Source: Entonaema liquescens (taxonomy: Eukaryota > Ascomycota > Sordariomycetes > Xylariales > Xylariaceae). From it: DNA of 64,000 nt. The stretch is from positions 682,001 through 746,000 of the forward strand of contig CADCSX010000008.1 of NCBI GenBank assembly GCA_902805475.1, given 5' to 3'. The stretch's first letter is position 1, and each line of letters opens with the position of its first letter. Position numbers and translations under genes: made by a program. Below, one piece after another: positions 11,456 through 24,369 of the stretch. The notes beneath the pieces are model-generated. The model was not told where the DNA came from and made no database searches. It saw only the letters and a program-made list of their open reading frames with translations.

Positions 11456-14400
11456 TAAAGCTACCTGGCTACATAGATCTCGAAGCAATAGATCAAACGT
11501 GCTCAGCTAACTCGAAATAGGTATTTAAAAACGGAACTACCTCGGAGGCTCTAGCTTGATCCCTGTCTATAATGATAATATGTTGGTGTCCTGGGTGTCC
11601 TGGGTGGGTAGTAGAACAATCTACACGCTCTCCCCCGCGAACAACCTACCAAACAGCATGTAAATTACTTTATCCACTCTGTTGGTTTTCTCATAGTTAT
11701 TATAGCTCACCCCACCCCATCTGACATGGAATACCTGGGGATTGTTCTCTAAGCGATGGACGCTAAGGCACCCACGCTGATCTCATGTCACCCGGCTCCC
11801 GCAAGCTACTCCCCCGACGGCGTCCTAGACCCATGCTGCCTATGTCGATCTCGACCCCTAATCCAAGCTTTTTGATGAGCAGTCACGTTTTTTTCGGGTC
11901 ACTTTCCTGGAATCGATGTCATCACTTCCCATAGCAACAATAGTATGACTTTATCGTTTGTATTCTCGACCATATTAGGCATTCTTTTTTGTTTCATGTA
12001 GTAGTATTCCTTAGATTTAGTAGGTGAGGAAACTGAACTAGGAAATCAAGTCCTCATGGGTCGTGAAGGAAACTATTAATGTTGTCTCTTAATGAAGACC
12101 ATCCTCCGACATAGGTTCTAATAAGTCTAGGCCAGGCCACGTCTGCATCAAATTCCTCTTTTGCCTTTTTCGAATGCGTGTAGAATATGGGGTGCATAGA
12201 CGCGTTGCACATTCACGATCCTTTTACAATAGATACGACGTTGATGGTGAGGATGCCAGGATCATAGATGACTCTGATCGACGGATTTTCCAGTCAGCCC
12301 TACCAATGTCCCTTTATTAGTCCTGCCGGCACATTGCCGTTTCGTGACACCGACGCTCTTCCAAGTGTAAGAAGCTTTACACCACATTTGTAAACTTTTC
12401 AATATTCTCTATGTCATCACGTTGCACTGAGATTGAAGCTACTTGCGGCTATGATAATTTTTCCAGAACCCAGTACAGCTAAGTCTATCGGGGTTGATAA
12501 CCGCATTCGTTCAAGACGGGGTAGTGAGATCGACGATCTGGGCAAGGGCCATTGGTCCCGAGCCATGGAAGTTCTTCTCATTAATCATCCATTTTTGTCT
12601 TGACAGCTTTGAAATGGGACCAGGAGTATTCCCAATCAGGATATGTGCTCACGAGATGAGCGAATGTTCAATCTAAGATCGTTAACTTATTGAACGACTT
12701 CCTTCAGGTATTTTTCTCTAATCATGCGTGGGTGTTGAAGCTAGTTCTGTGTGATAACACAATAGATATTCCAGCCTAGAGGCAAATATTTTCGAGTACC
12801 TGACCAGCTAGCCTACTAATGGTATTTCCGACGCTGTGGTAGTCTAGTAAGAATCAATCCCCTTGGTAACGATGGCGATGAGCTGTAAACTCTAAGTAGT
12901 TTAGCTTCTGATGCGCGGTAATTAGTTTGCTTGTCTCTCGAGGCGTGGCGACTGTTCTGAGGCGTAAGTATATCGTACACATTCCGTTCAGACGGTACCA
13001 TGACTTCCCCCGCTCCAACGACGCCCAACGACGAATCACCAGAATAGCCATGAACTGATGCCCAACGGGGACTAACCTGTCAGATATTTGGAGCGTTTGT
13101 GTGGTATTGGATATGACGAGGGACAAGACCCCTATTACCACGTACTTGATAGTGAGCTTCAACCATTAAGCCGGGTAAAAGAAATGCTAAGCAAGTAGTA
13201 CTCCTCCAATCACTGGAATGCAAGATACACCAATACAAAATGTACTCATATCTGCCTACTTGATATTACGTTTGCACTGTACGTGCAGCACGGCATCGGG
13301 CCATGTAGGAATCAAATAGGACTCATAACAGACTAAAAACTCTTCAATGACTGTCCGTGTGCTTTAGTATTGGATAGAAGGATCCAACCCAAGTCTCCTC
13401 CGCTTCCTAAGATCTCCGAATGCCGTAACCAGTCAGGATGCTCTGCAGCGGCAGTAAGGCAGTCATCCTCCCGTACATATATGCACGCTCAACTTATCAT
13501 TATTACATGCGTGGGCTTCGGTAACAATGACAGATGGGCTATGTCATTGCATATTATATTTGCTTTTTTCTTCGGTTTATAATGGATCTGGCCTGTCGAG
13601 CGGGAAAACGAGGGCTTACACGAACTTGTCCAGGCGACGAAGAGTGCATCTCCGCGTCGACTACCAGTTAAATCGTCCGTTATGGCCTGATGTGGCTGTT
13701 TCTACGACATAGTTACTGGCCTAGATCGACCTGAATGATGTATTGATATGCTATGCATGGGATATTAGACGCAAGAAAGACTTCACTTGGGCAAGGGTTC
13801 GTATTATGTGACCAAACCAGTGAAAATCTCGGGCAGAAGGCCGCATTCAGCGTTGTTCTCGTGGCAAGGGTAGAGTTATGATATACGATCCCAGCATCGG
13901 CCGTGGTCACCGGTGAGATCCTTTGAGAATATCGTGAAACTACCCAAGTTGTTATAGTCCAAAGCTTCACCTAAAGGCGAATCCAATTCAAAAGAAAATG
14001 ATTCGCTACTTTACATCCTTTGTGACCATATCCTAAACACACAAGAATGATTAGGGCGTTAAAGATATCAAGCTTATTAAAAGATTATAGATAGAGTAAC
14101 TCAGCATACACTCAGGGGTTATCGTATATAATAGGGGCGCTTCGATATAAAAGGAGTCAGAACCATACTGAGAATATAGTCTTTACGATAAAGTTATCCG
14201 TTAGGCGAGATATTTCCAAGCCATTTTGCAACCTATACCAGCCACATTATACCTCGTTCTGCAATTTCCACGGGCATTCAGCTACCAGCCAAGCCGGATA
14301 TGAGGATATTATTCAGCTGTAGTTGAAGGGCAAACCCGGCCAAATTCATCTATGCTCTCTGCAAGAACAGCACATTCATCGATCACTCCATGGACATGCC

Positions 14401-16988
14401 CGATGAGGCATAAGTCATCTAGCATTACGAAAAAAAGGCCTATTTCAAGCTGCAATATCGACGTGAGCTGATAGCCGAATACCCTTTCCCCGACGATACC
14501 CTACATTAAGACCTGGCCTGAAGAAATGCTTCCCCAAGCTGACGGGAATTACACAAGACTAAACAATAATGCGGAGTAGGTATTGATATAGTGCATCTGT
14601 AATACCTACTTAGATATGCAATGTGAATGACGATAATCTGCTTCCGCTTACAACCGCGGTGGATCGCTGCATGCAACCTGGGCGTCAATACTTGGACTTC
14701 CCCTTAATCAATAACAGCTGGATGACCCTGAACAAGCAGCAAGAATACTCGACACTGCATACATACGTAATTTATACGAACCATTGCTACGCGGTAGTGG
14801 CCTACATAGTCACATGAGTTCACATGCACGAGGATAATGCTCCGGAGTCGGCCGTCTACCGGAAATCTGAGAGGGAATACATGTCGCGATCTTAGATAAA
14901 TTGCGGTTGCGCTTCTGGAAATACCGAAGTAGGGACCACACACATAGAGATCCAACAGTGAAAGTTACAGGTCATATACCACAGCAGGTCTACGTTAGTG
15001 AATAAGCAATTTCTCCTTTTTTTTTTTTCTACTTGTACCTCTTATGTAGGCAGCCTTATTTATTTAGTCGAGCGGCATGGCAGTATGGTTACACCCATTG
15101 ATCCTCCATTCTACCCACGCCGTTGGGCTGGGACTGCAAGCAGGGGTCCAGGATGAATGGAATTCGCTGCGAAATCTTAGCTCCCAAGTACTTGCGTCGG
15201 CCTGATGCATTTTACAATGATGTACATATAACAACCACTTCGGCGCATACGTAGGGGGTAGTTATTCCTTACCAGTCTCTTCAGAGTAATAAGCTTCGAC
15301 TCAGCAGGCTATTTTTCTAATGGGGTATGGATCTAATGGCGCTCATCGTACGTCTAAAGTGTCGTAGATCACCCGAGTAGATCCTAGTAATAACTAAGTA
15401 GATTATCTCTACTCCTAGATATTCAAAGTATAGTATTTTATTTTGGAAGGGGGGGATATGCATGTGAAGTTCAACACTACTTAAGTAGTATTCTCGTTTG
15501 TCTCCGAATTATACCCCCTTTACCAACATTAAGCGACCAGTGATACTCTAGATTCTATGAACAAATCTAAAAACCTACTCATACGCAATAACTAGGTGTT
15601 ATTGTCGATCATGGATTACCCCTTCCACCTCGGCTCCATCCGGTGGGAGCTGTCAGCTATTGTATAATGACACTAACAGCCCTGATTTATATTGCGGCAA
15701 GCTCGGTATTGGTTGGACTCATAGGATAGATGACCCGAAAGTGACAGTCACCATCCTAAAGGGCGACATAATCCGTAAGATCACTAGGCTCCCTTAGGCT
15801 TCCCCCTAAGCTCCCGAGATTAAACATATTTCGTTGGCGTAGCTGCAGCCTCCCGTAAAGGGGGCGAGCTGAGCATCATCATCCCATGGCCCCCGCTGCT
15901 GGGAGCCGCCAGTCTTAACCATGGCATGATTTCATTACATGACTCAGCCTGTTCCCCGGACTCGTCGCGCGGCAATGTGGTCGGTGGCTGGGCCGCGTTA
16001 GAGGAATAAGCAAAAAGCTCTTCTGCGACCGGGGAAAAGCTACGCCTCTTCTCCTAATCAGGTATAAGCTGGTATGGATCTTGATCAGTATCCGCCTACA
16101 GTATCCAGACGCGCATGTACCTACCCCTTAGCTCTCACCGGAACATACCTGAGCGCCTCTCAGCACTAAGGGGGAACCCAACGTCTAATGTTACTCACGT
16201 GGCTGACGGGATCACTTTCCAACCCTTGCTATCGGATCTATATCTCCTCTCGCGATGTTTCATATACGCGTGCCCAAAACTCTAGAAGCGCAAATAGCCT
16301 CGTAGTTCTTGCTTCTTGTGTCTTCGTCTAATAAGCGATAGACACGAGACAACGAGACAATACGAAACGTACATAAAAGTAGTATTTATGACAGATCGAT
16401 AGGCGTATTACTGTGGCGTGACCTTAATCTCACTTCCTTTGGCCTTTCCTATTTGTGCATAGATTGGCGTGCCCTCGACGTCGACGACGTCTTAACTCGG
16501 CTTAACGATGCTCACACCTAGGTATGTCGACCTCACTCGCGCATCATTACGGCATCGTTAAGCATTCAGCTGGTCGGGACGTTTGGGAAGATCACCACTT
16601 TAGTGGCCTACCCTACGTCGTCGCCACACGTTATATTAATGTTTAGCTTTCCGCAAATCACTATACTAACCTGGTAAACGAAGCGGGTAGATAGACTACA
16701 TTCCGCCACTTTCTGCAAGCAATCACATCTAGATCGACCGACTAAGAAAGGGGATAAGAGGTACTGGACACGGCACGGCGCGGGCTAACTTTCCAAGTTG
16801 CTTCCTAAGATAGTGGCGAGGCGAGGCGGCTCGGAAGGCTCTCCCATGGAGGCATGCTAGCGTTGTAAGCAAAATCTACTCACCGGATGCAGCCTTCCTA
16901 TGCGTCGTCCCCTACACCCGGGTCGCCGATCCTCCATCCCGCGCTGTTGGCTAGGATCTCGACGACGATCAGTAGGCGGTCGCTTCGC

Positions 16989-17044
16989 TGTGTGCGTGTG
17001 CGTGTGTGCGTGTGTGTGTGCGCGCACACACGCGCACACATACA
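16989..17044. repeat. Alternating GT/GC/CA purine-pyrimidine tract
   Basis: Fifty-six bases of strictly alternating purine and pyrimidine, with GTGTGCGTG-type sequence turning into GCGCGCACACACGCG-type sequence, so the tract is also near-palindromic. Several short ORFs on both strands cross it with Cys/Val or His/Thr runs; these arise from the repeat. Confidence 0.85.
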
Positions 17045-19186
17045 ACTCCTCGGCGGCGCGTTACGGGACCTATTCCACGTGTCGATCATCTGGCGTGGCC
17101 CAGCCAGTGGGGGAGTTCCGTAGCTTTTTCACGAAAGCAAAAGTTCGTATCACGGCAAATGGTTTCGCTACGTTACCCAGCATGGCCCACGTACCCTTTC
17201 GCTGCGTATAAATGACGCCGATCCTGTCTCACAGGCGCAATTCTCGTATATTACTAGTGGGAATTATACTGATATGCCGTGAATTATACCTGTCGTCAGC
17301 GCGGGTCTTCTTGTTATGCCGGTAGCCCTATCTCCACAAACGGGCATAGGTACCTCATAGCTAGAATGTTGCAATATCTGAAAGTTTCTGTATGCTTTGC
17401 TTAATCTGTGACAAGTTAACTCCGAGGGTTATTTTAGCCTCTCTCCCCAATATCCTACGCCATCCGTCCGAACAGTGTTCTATTTTGAGGGGGAATAGAG
17501 GTAGATTCTATAGATCCATCCCCCCCTTTACCGCTAACTGGTAAAGGATCTCCATGCCAGCGCTGATTATCACGTAGTATTATGTCGGGATTTGAATTCA
17601 GCCACGCTGAAGCGACTGCCGTGTACGCTTCGCCTGTCGCAACCGTGGAAGCCGGCGTAAGAGGATGGCTGCCGCCAGTCTACTTGGGAGCGTAACAGAC
17701 TACCTAACCCTCCTAGCCAGCAACCGGGCGTAGGCGAGCGAAGCACGTACACACAAGCGAGACTCACTCGGTAAATGTGCCTAAGCCTGAAAAAAAAATG
17801 AGAGGGAACTATGCCACCGAATCACATCACGTATATGTCTCTAATTCTAGCGGCTATAGAGTTTTCCACGAGCCAATCTGGCGGATACTTGGCAAATAAA
17901 CCGGGTTTGGGGCACGCCGAGGCTTCTATGGAAGACGATTCTATTTCCCGATAGAGAATATGCCGTATCCTTCGAGAGCCACTCCTCGCAGCCAATTATT
18001 ATAAACGACTTTACGCAGATGATGAACAACCGGCGACGAGGGCGGGGCTTGGCGGACGGTGGCTCTTCTGTTTGCAACCCTAAAACCTGGCAGGATGCAG
18101 GTGGTGGTATCTTTGGGCTTGAGGTGCTGTGCTGTCATACTCGAAAAGTAGGCTGAAATAACTAGTGAGCCTGGTTGACTGCTACAGTGGGTGGTTCATG
18201 CAGTCTGTACTTTTGTTGATCCATGCGAGAGGGGAGAAGCCACCGACCATACTGGCTGGTTACTACGTGATGATTCAATTTAGCTTCGAAATGACCAGCT
18301 CCCTTCAGTGAATACTAATACTCACTGGCTCGTAACTGCGGGGGTTACGTATGGTACGCTTGGCTGCAAACCTTTTGCCGTACCCATCTCGACTATCCCT
18401 TGACTCCAGATAGACAAAGCTACCACCTTAGGTAGATTGAGATAGGCAGAGCTCGGATCACTTATAAGAACTCACATCAGAAAGATAATAAATTGTCGTA
18501 CCTGCGAAGGCCAATGTCGTAAACATAGCAACTCTGGCAATTGAATCATCATGATATAGACATTCTAGTCTTAATACCGGAACTAGCATAGTGTATAGCC
18601 GATGACCATTCAAACTACCGAGCCGGACACCTACATGGACGCCTACATGGATAGACAGATGCACTCATTTACAGGGACTCCCTAGTTTAGATTAGTCAAC
18701 TGATACCTCTATTCATAAGTTTCCATCCAACCCCTATCGTCTGTATCACCAACAGACCCAGATTCAAGGCACGGCGAGAACGCACCACGTAGACATTGTT
18801 AAGTCTCCCTCGATTCATGGACCGTTTCCGTTCCTATGATATTAGGTGTTTGGCAAATGTTGGCCATGGGCAGAGTTGAGAGAAAATACATGGAAATACC
18901 AATGGTGTACCTACCTTATATCCATTAACTACTAGCATGAAAGGATTCCTGGGTAGCATCGACGTGCAGGAAGCTAAAGTGGAGTGGCGTAATGCGTCCA
19001 TTACCATGGGAATCACATCTCGCGAGTTCTTGCTCTGTCGCGAGGTATGTGATGAGCGTAGTGGCATACCTACAGATATGGCGATTCGCAAACAAAGCTT
19101 CGCTGAATAGATGATAGAACGTTTTCTAAACCAACAGAGCTCGACACCATGTATTCAAACTCTAATCTTCTAGTGCTTTCGTACTT

Positions 19187-21289
19187 CTACGCATCTAGTT
19201 TTAGTTTCTCTAACACTTTATCAATCTTCTGTAGTAGGAGCTGGTAGTTTATAGCATCAGACGCGAATTCGTCTTCGACAAGCTCTCCGTCAAGCGTTCT
19301 AACCACACCAGCTGGCTTCTCCAAGGCCTCTGCTATACCGGCCTTGGCGGAAATGGCATCAGGATTCTCAACTTTAACGATACCGTTCGCGTCTTTGCCT
19401 TCTGCAGCGACGTCGTTTGCTTGCGCAGCCAGTACTTCTGCCGCCTCCGCACTGATCTCGCCGTTCTCGTCCATCATTTCGTCTAGCCCGGCGTCCTCGA
19501 ACCGTAGCCTAAAGCGTTCAGATAAGTAATACCGAATATCGTCCAGCAACTCGATCGTATCCGTTTCTTCTCTGGTCTTAAGCCTCGAAGCACTTTCCTG
19601 GATCAATTCGGTAAACTCATCCTCGTCGATGTAATCCTCTAATCGATATGCGAGATACCGAGCAGCAAACTCTTCTAGTCGCTGAACTCGCAAGTCCCAA
19701 GCCGCGTGTATGACATCAAATACGTTAATAGGTTCGACCTCGATTTCGCCGGTTTCCTCGCCTTCGTGAGTATGTGTCCGGTCGACTAGAACATTATTGT
19801 TGCCGCTTCCTAGCGTGCTGATAGCGACAGCGGCTTTATTTTTCAGCTTGTCGAGGAATAACATATCGGATGCATAAAGCAGGTCAAGGCCGAGTTCAAG
19901 AGGACATTCAGCTTTCTCAGTATAGAGAAATGTCAGAATGATTTCGAGGACCTCCGGTTGACAATCTATCTTGATAATATGTAGGTGCTCCGATGTTTGG
20001 GCCTCGAGAAATCTACTAGAAAACATAGTCTCGAAATATGGCGAACGAATGAGCATAGCCTTATGCGCAGGATATAGGACCGACTTCCTAACTTTCTTAG
20101 CACCATCTTGTTTTCGCTGCTCAGCACCTGGGCCAATAGGAATTCCGTTCGATTCCTCTTGTTTCTCATCCTCCTCCTCATCTCCTCCTTCATCGGCTCG
20201 TAAGAGACAGTCTGCGAATATTGAATTATCGTGCGGCCACTTCACTTCATGAGCCTTCCTGGTGTCAACAACCATCTTATGTCCGAGAACCTTCTCCTGA
20301 AAGAAGCTTTGGATTTGTTGTTGCGCACGGTTAACCTCATCTTGATGTCTCTGTCGTGTCAATCGCCGATCACTAGCCGATAGGATAGCCTCCCATAATC
20401 TGTCAATCTCTAACTGTTTACTGATCTTATCAATGCTAGTTAGGACTTCCTCTTCGGAGCTGTTACTTCGGGCATCGACCAATTCCTTTGGAACATCACC
20501 TAGATATAAATATCGCAAGACGACCCTAAAAGACTCAACTGGTATCGACTGAGGTAGCTTCCATGTCTCTATCTCGGGGGCCTCGGTGAGTTTCCTTCGG
20601 AAATAGGGCGACCTAGCAGAAAGAAGGAACTTATGAAGCTCAAAGGATTCCGATGCTGCTATCAACGTTATATCAGTCGTCTTAGGCGTATCTCTGGTCA
20701 GCAATGCGCTGATATGAGCGGCCCATGGCTGTAAGGGGTCGGTAGACTTTGAATAGTCATACTTCAGCAGCAGGTTCCGGATTTTGTTGTTTAGGGCATT
20801 GTAGATGCATCGTTCTCCTTGGAACGTGTCTCGCTCTGCTAGAGCGCCAGATTCGACTATAGTACTTAGAATCAGTATGTATTCTGAGAACATTGGAAGA
20901 ACGCTTAATAATTTGAAGCAGCATAAGCTGACTTAGAAGAGAGGTCTTGGTCAAATACATACTCAACAGTTCAACTAACTCATAATGCCCGCAGAGACTT
21001 GCCTGGACAGTAGTTAGCTGCCTGTGGTATCCAAGCGCAATAAAACAGGAAGACAAGCTCTACTCACAATGATAAGAGGAGTATAGTCGAACCTGTCTTT
21101 GCCATTTATATTAACACCAGCAGAAATCAATTCTTGAGTTCGCTTCAGATCGCCTCTTCGACAAGCTTCCAAGAGCTCGCTAAACTCCGGGCTCAGATCC
21201 AAGGGATTCTCATCGCGCAGTACGCCATTACGAACTAATTCAATATCATCTTTTAGTTTTGCTTCCAGCTCATGCTTTCGAAGAACCAT
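19187..21289 (-). CDS. Ankyrin repeat and double BTB/POZ protein
   Basis: Exons 21289-21068, 21002-20963 and 20856-19187 give 643 aa. Intron 1 (65 nt) is GTGAGT..CTAACTAC..CCAG; intron 2 (106 nt) is GTATGT..TATAG; phases agree. The ATG context is ACCATGG. Residues about 35-110 form ankyrin-type repeats (FSELLEACRRGDLKRTQEL; YTPLIIASLCGHYELVELL), the second completed only after splicing through a 40-nt exon. BTB1 lies at about 143-210 (DITLIAASESFELHKFLLSA), BTB2 at about 280-405 (YPAHKAMLIRSPYFETMFSS), with an acidic loop at about 309-337 between its first strand and helix. The layout matches ABTB1-like proteins and budding-yeast YIL001W; BTB proteins commonly act as cullin-3 adaptors, but the substrate is unknown. 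It is divergent from nimA across an 822-bp shared promoter. Confidence 0.85.
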
Positions 21290-22111
21290 GGTCGATTAGA
21301 GTAACTATAGCAACAATATCGAGTAAAGTTTGAAATAATCATCGAGTCCGTTAACTCCGACCAGACCAACTAACCTAATGGTTGGTGATGCATGATTAAT
21401 TGGTTAATTGGCAGCCGGCAACCAATTGGACTAAATACAAAATAGGAGTGAATCATTGGATAAGTCAGATGGATAAGTCAGATGTATGTCATCAGCGGCG
21501 ATATGAGAAAGCGGGAATAGAAGAATATCACGTGCCTAGTACTGAATAAGACAGTAAAGATCAAATAGCTGCAGCCAATTGACAGTTGTAACAATTGTAA
21601 CTATCGATAAGGGCCTGAAGCGACGCCAAGACCAATTCGAACTAGCGACTAATTGAATTCGACTGTGAATCCTTGTCGACCCACTGAAACTTAGCGTAGT
21701 TGCTGTGGCCACGAGCGGGTTTGTTGACTGCATACACGCAATGTTACATAAGATACAAAAACGACCACAGAAACTAGCACTGCGCTGAAGTATCTACTGG
21801 GGTGTCCTGTGCAAATGCTCGGATCCATCACATGGACGGTCATTTTCTTCTTTCTTGCCCTTGCCTTTGCAGTTTCCAGAACCATTCTCAGAACCCAATT
21901 CTTTGCCCAACAACAAGCAGCAAGATAATCCTCCAAGAATAGAGCTGGAGCAGCATCGAATAAGCTCTAGCTTTATCTCTCCAATCCCTCCAATCCCTCC
22001 AATAGCTTTCACTTCAACTTCTTTAGCTTCTCTTTTACTTCAGTTGTCTATGTCTATGGCATAGTCATAAAACCGTTGAACTCTAACAGCGCCGCGCAAT
22101 TTCAGTTCACT
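21290..22111. promoter_or_regulatory. Shared divergent promoter with CCAAT-box cluster
   Basis: This 822-bp gap separates the start codons of the BTB protein (minus) and NIMA (plus). CCAAT pentamers occur at 21399-21403, 21407-21411 and 21422-21429 (the last with overlapping sites on both strands), 110-140 bases from the BTB start. They could bind the fungal HAP/CBF complex. A 13-bp direct duplication GGATAAGTCAGAT lies at 21458-21483. The sites are visible; their use is inferred. Confidence 0.5.
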
Positions 22112-24369
22112 ATGGCAGAATCTATCAGTGAGCAGTATGAAACCTTGGAGAAGATAGGTATGCTTCCGCTTTCTTTTACACTATCTCCATACTACTTTCG
22201 TGCTACTTCCTATGATAGCGATCTAACATTGCGAATGTAGGACATGGCTCCTTCGGCGTCATTCGCAAGGTCCGAAGAAAGACAGATGGCAAGATCCTCT
22301 GTCGAAAGGAGATCAGCTACCTGAAAATGTCGCAAAAGGAGCGTGAACAGCTGCATGCGGAGTTCCAGATCCTCTCCACCCTCCGACATCCCAACATCGT
22401 TGGTTACTACCATCGCGAACATCTTAAACAGACCCAGGACTTGTATCTTTATATGGAATATTGTGGCAATGGTGATCTCGGCCGGGTGATTAAGGGTCTT
22501 ATAAACCGGAAAGAGTACGCCGAAGAACAATTCGTGTGGGAGATATTCTCACAATTGATCACCGCCTTATATCGATGTCACTACGGAGTAGATCCTCCGT
22601 CGGTAGGCAAGAATGTCCTCGAGATAGTGACGATGGGTAAAACGAAGGCACCCCAAGGAGCTGTGACGATTCTCCACCGGGACCTGAAGCCTGAGAACGG
22701 TGCGTGAGCTAGAGATGTACAATCTACTTTAAGGGTTATGTGCTAACATATAGTAGTCTTCCTCGGAGAGAACAACTCCGTCAAGCTTGGCGACTTTGGT
22801 CTATCCAAGATGATACAGTCGCACGATTTCGCTTCAACATACGTTGGAACCCCGTTCTACATGTCTCCTGAGATATGCGCCGCTGAGAGGTACACTCTTA
22901 AGTCAGACATCTGGTCGCTGGGCTGTATAATATACGAGCTATGCGCGCGGGAGCCTCCATTCAATGCTAAGACTCACTTCCAGCTGGTTCAGAAGATCAA
23001 AGAGGGAAAAGTCCCACCACTTCCTAGAGTTTACTCAGGGGAGCTTATGGCTGTTATCAAAGACTGCCTGAGAGTCAATCCGGATTTACGTCCCGACACG
23101 GCAACCTTGCTTAACCTTCCGGTTGTACGTTTAATGCGTAAAGAACGAGAGGCTGTGGAATTCAAGATGCAGTTGGAATCGCGCAATAGTGTGCTTAGCA
23201 ATAAGCTAAAACAAGTTGAAGAGAAGTTGGCTGGCATTGAAGCCGATAAATTAAACTTCCGACAAGAGATCGACTCTCAGCTGCGACGAGAGTGGGAGGT
23301 CAAGGCTCGATTAGAAATTGACCGTCTTGTCAATGAGGAGATTGAACAACTTCAACGACGTTTCGAAGCCGAGGTAGAAGCACGGGTACAAGAAGAACTA
23401 CAGAAGAAGAGAGTCTCATTTGGACCGGTCGAGACTCACGAATTTACATCATCTCAAGTATCCAGGACTAATTTCTTCCTGTCCATGGCCGGTAGTACCG
23501 ACAGCGAGTTTCCCTCCACCACAGATATTACCGAATTCTCCGTTAACTCTCCCGAAGAACAACCTCTCAAGCGCAGTTTACGTGCGCCATTTGGCCGAGC
23601 TCAAACCATGTTCGAGCGAAATCCCGGAACGCCCATGTCGATGGATGTCGACATGGCATCTCCATCTCCCATGGTTGCTATTGCATCCCTGTCCCTATCA
23701 CCACGACGCAACATCGCTACTAAGGCCCCGACCGCAAACAAGCCACCCATATTTGACCCCGAGGATGAAGATGATTTCCGATCAGGAAGGAGAGACTTAT
23801 TCTCATCTGATTCGGAAGACGACGATGATCACATTATCCCATCCCCTACTCGCCCACCACGATCGAACAAGAACCCCTTCGGGCCCCAGCGCCCAATTCT
23901 TCCATTAACAAAGACGGCCCCTATCAACCGTCTAAGAAATCAAACTAGTATGGCTATTAAGCCAACTCCGTCCCTACCCACATCTGCTCCGGAGTTCCGA
24001 CTCCGTACTCAGCCCAGTAACGGTGCTTTGAGAGAGAAAGGCGATTCTCCCAACCGACGGCTTAGCAAGATCCCGTCGGTTGCTAATCTTAGCATGCAAA
24101 ACGCGGAGAACGGCGGACAGCGCAAGACTTCGCTGAAGAAGGACCCAGAACCCGCACACACCAAGGTGGTTCCCAAGAACAACATTAAGGGACGAACCCT
24201 TGTTGAGCTCCAACAAGCCAGAGCCGGCGGTCGGCCTGTAGAATCTGCAAATGTTAGCCCCAAGCGCAGTTCCAAGGACCGATTCGCAGAACCCGCCGTT
24301 TGGGATCCTGAGAGAGATGAGATGCCGAGCCCGTTCCTGGTTCGCAAGAAGCAGCCATCCAGAGTATAG
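22112..24369 (+). CDS. nimA: NIMA-family mitotic serine/threonine kinase
   Basis: Exons 22112-22157, 22241-22699 and 22757-24369 encode 705 aa, close to Aspergillus NIMA (about 700 aa). Intron 1 (83 nt) is GTATGC..ATCTAACAT..GTAG and splits the glycine loop (KIGHGSFG after joining). Intron 2 (57 nt) ends at the second of two TAGs, which restores HRDLKPEN-VFLG. Motifs: ILHRDLKPEN (HRD at about 161), GDFGLSK (about 180-186), VGTPFYMSPE in the activation loop, DIWSLGCIIYE. A NIMA-type insertion of about 30 residues precedes HRD. A coiled coil covers about 294-386, followed by a long Ser/Pro-rich basic tail with many SP/TP sites. NIMA kinases drive mitotic entry and chromatin condensation at G2/M. 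Neighbours do not add to the assignment. Confidence 0.95.

Larger units (their letters stand above)
9600..19186. other. 9.6-kb gene-poor region
   Basis: No ORF exceeds about 100 codons and none shows splice-consistent extension, domain motifs or biased codon use. The sequence is mixed, with short tandem repeats (14-bp TAGTACGGGTTGAG, about four copies, 11389-11455; alternating GT/GC/AC tract 16989-17044) and several G5-G7 or C5-C7 runs next to TATA (around 11124, 15450, 15515, 17490 and 17520). Decayed transposons are the likeliest origin, but no terminal repeats could be paired. No tRNA or rRNA was recognised. Confidence 0.5.
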
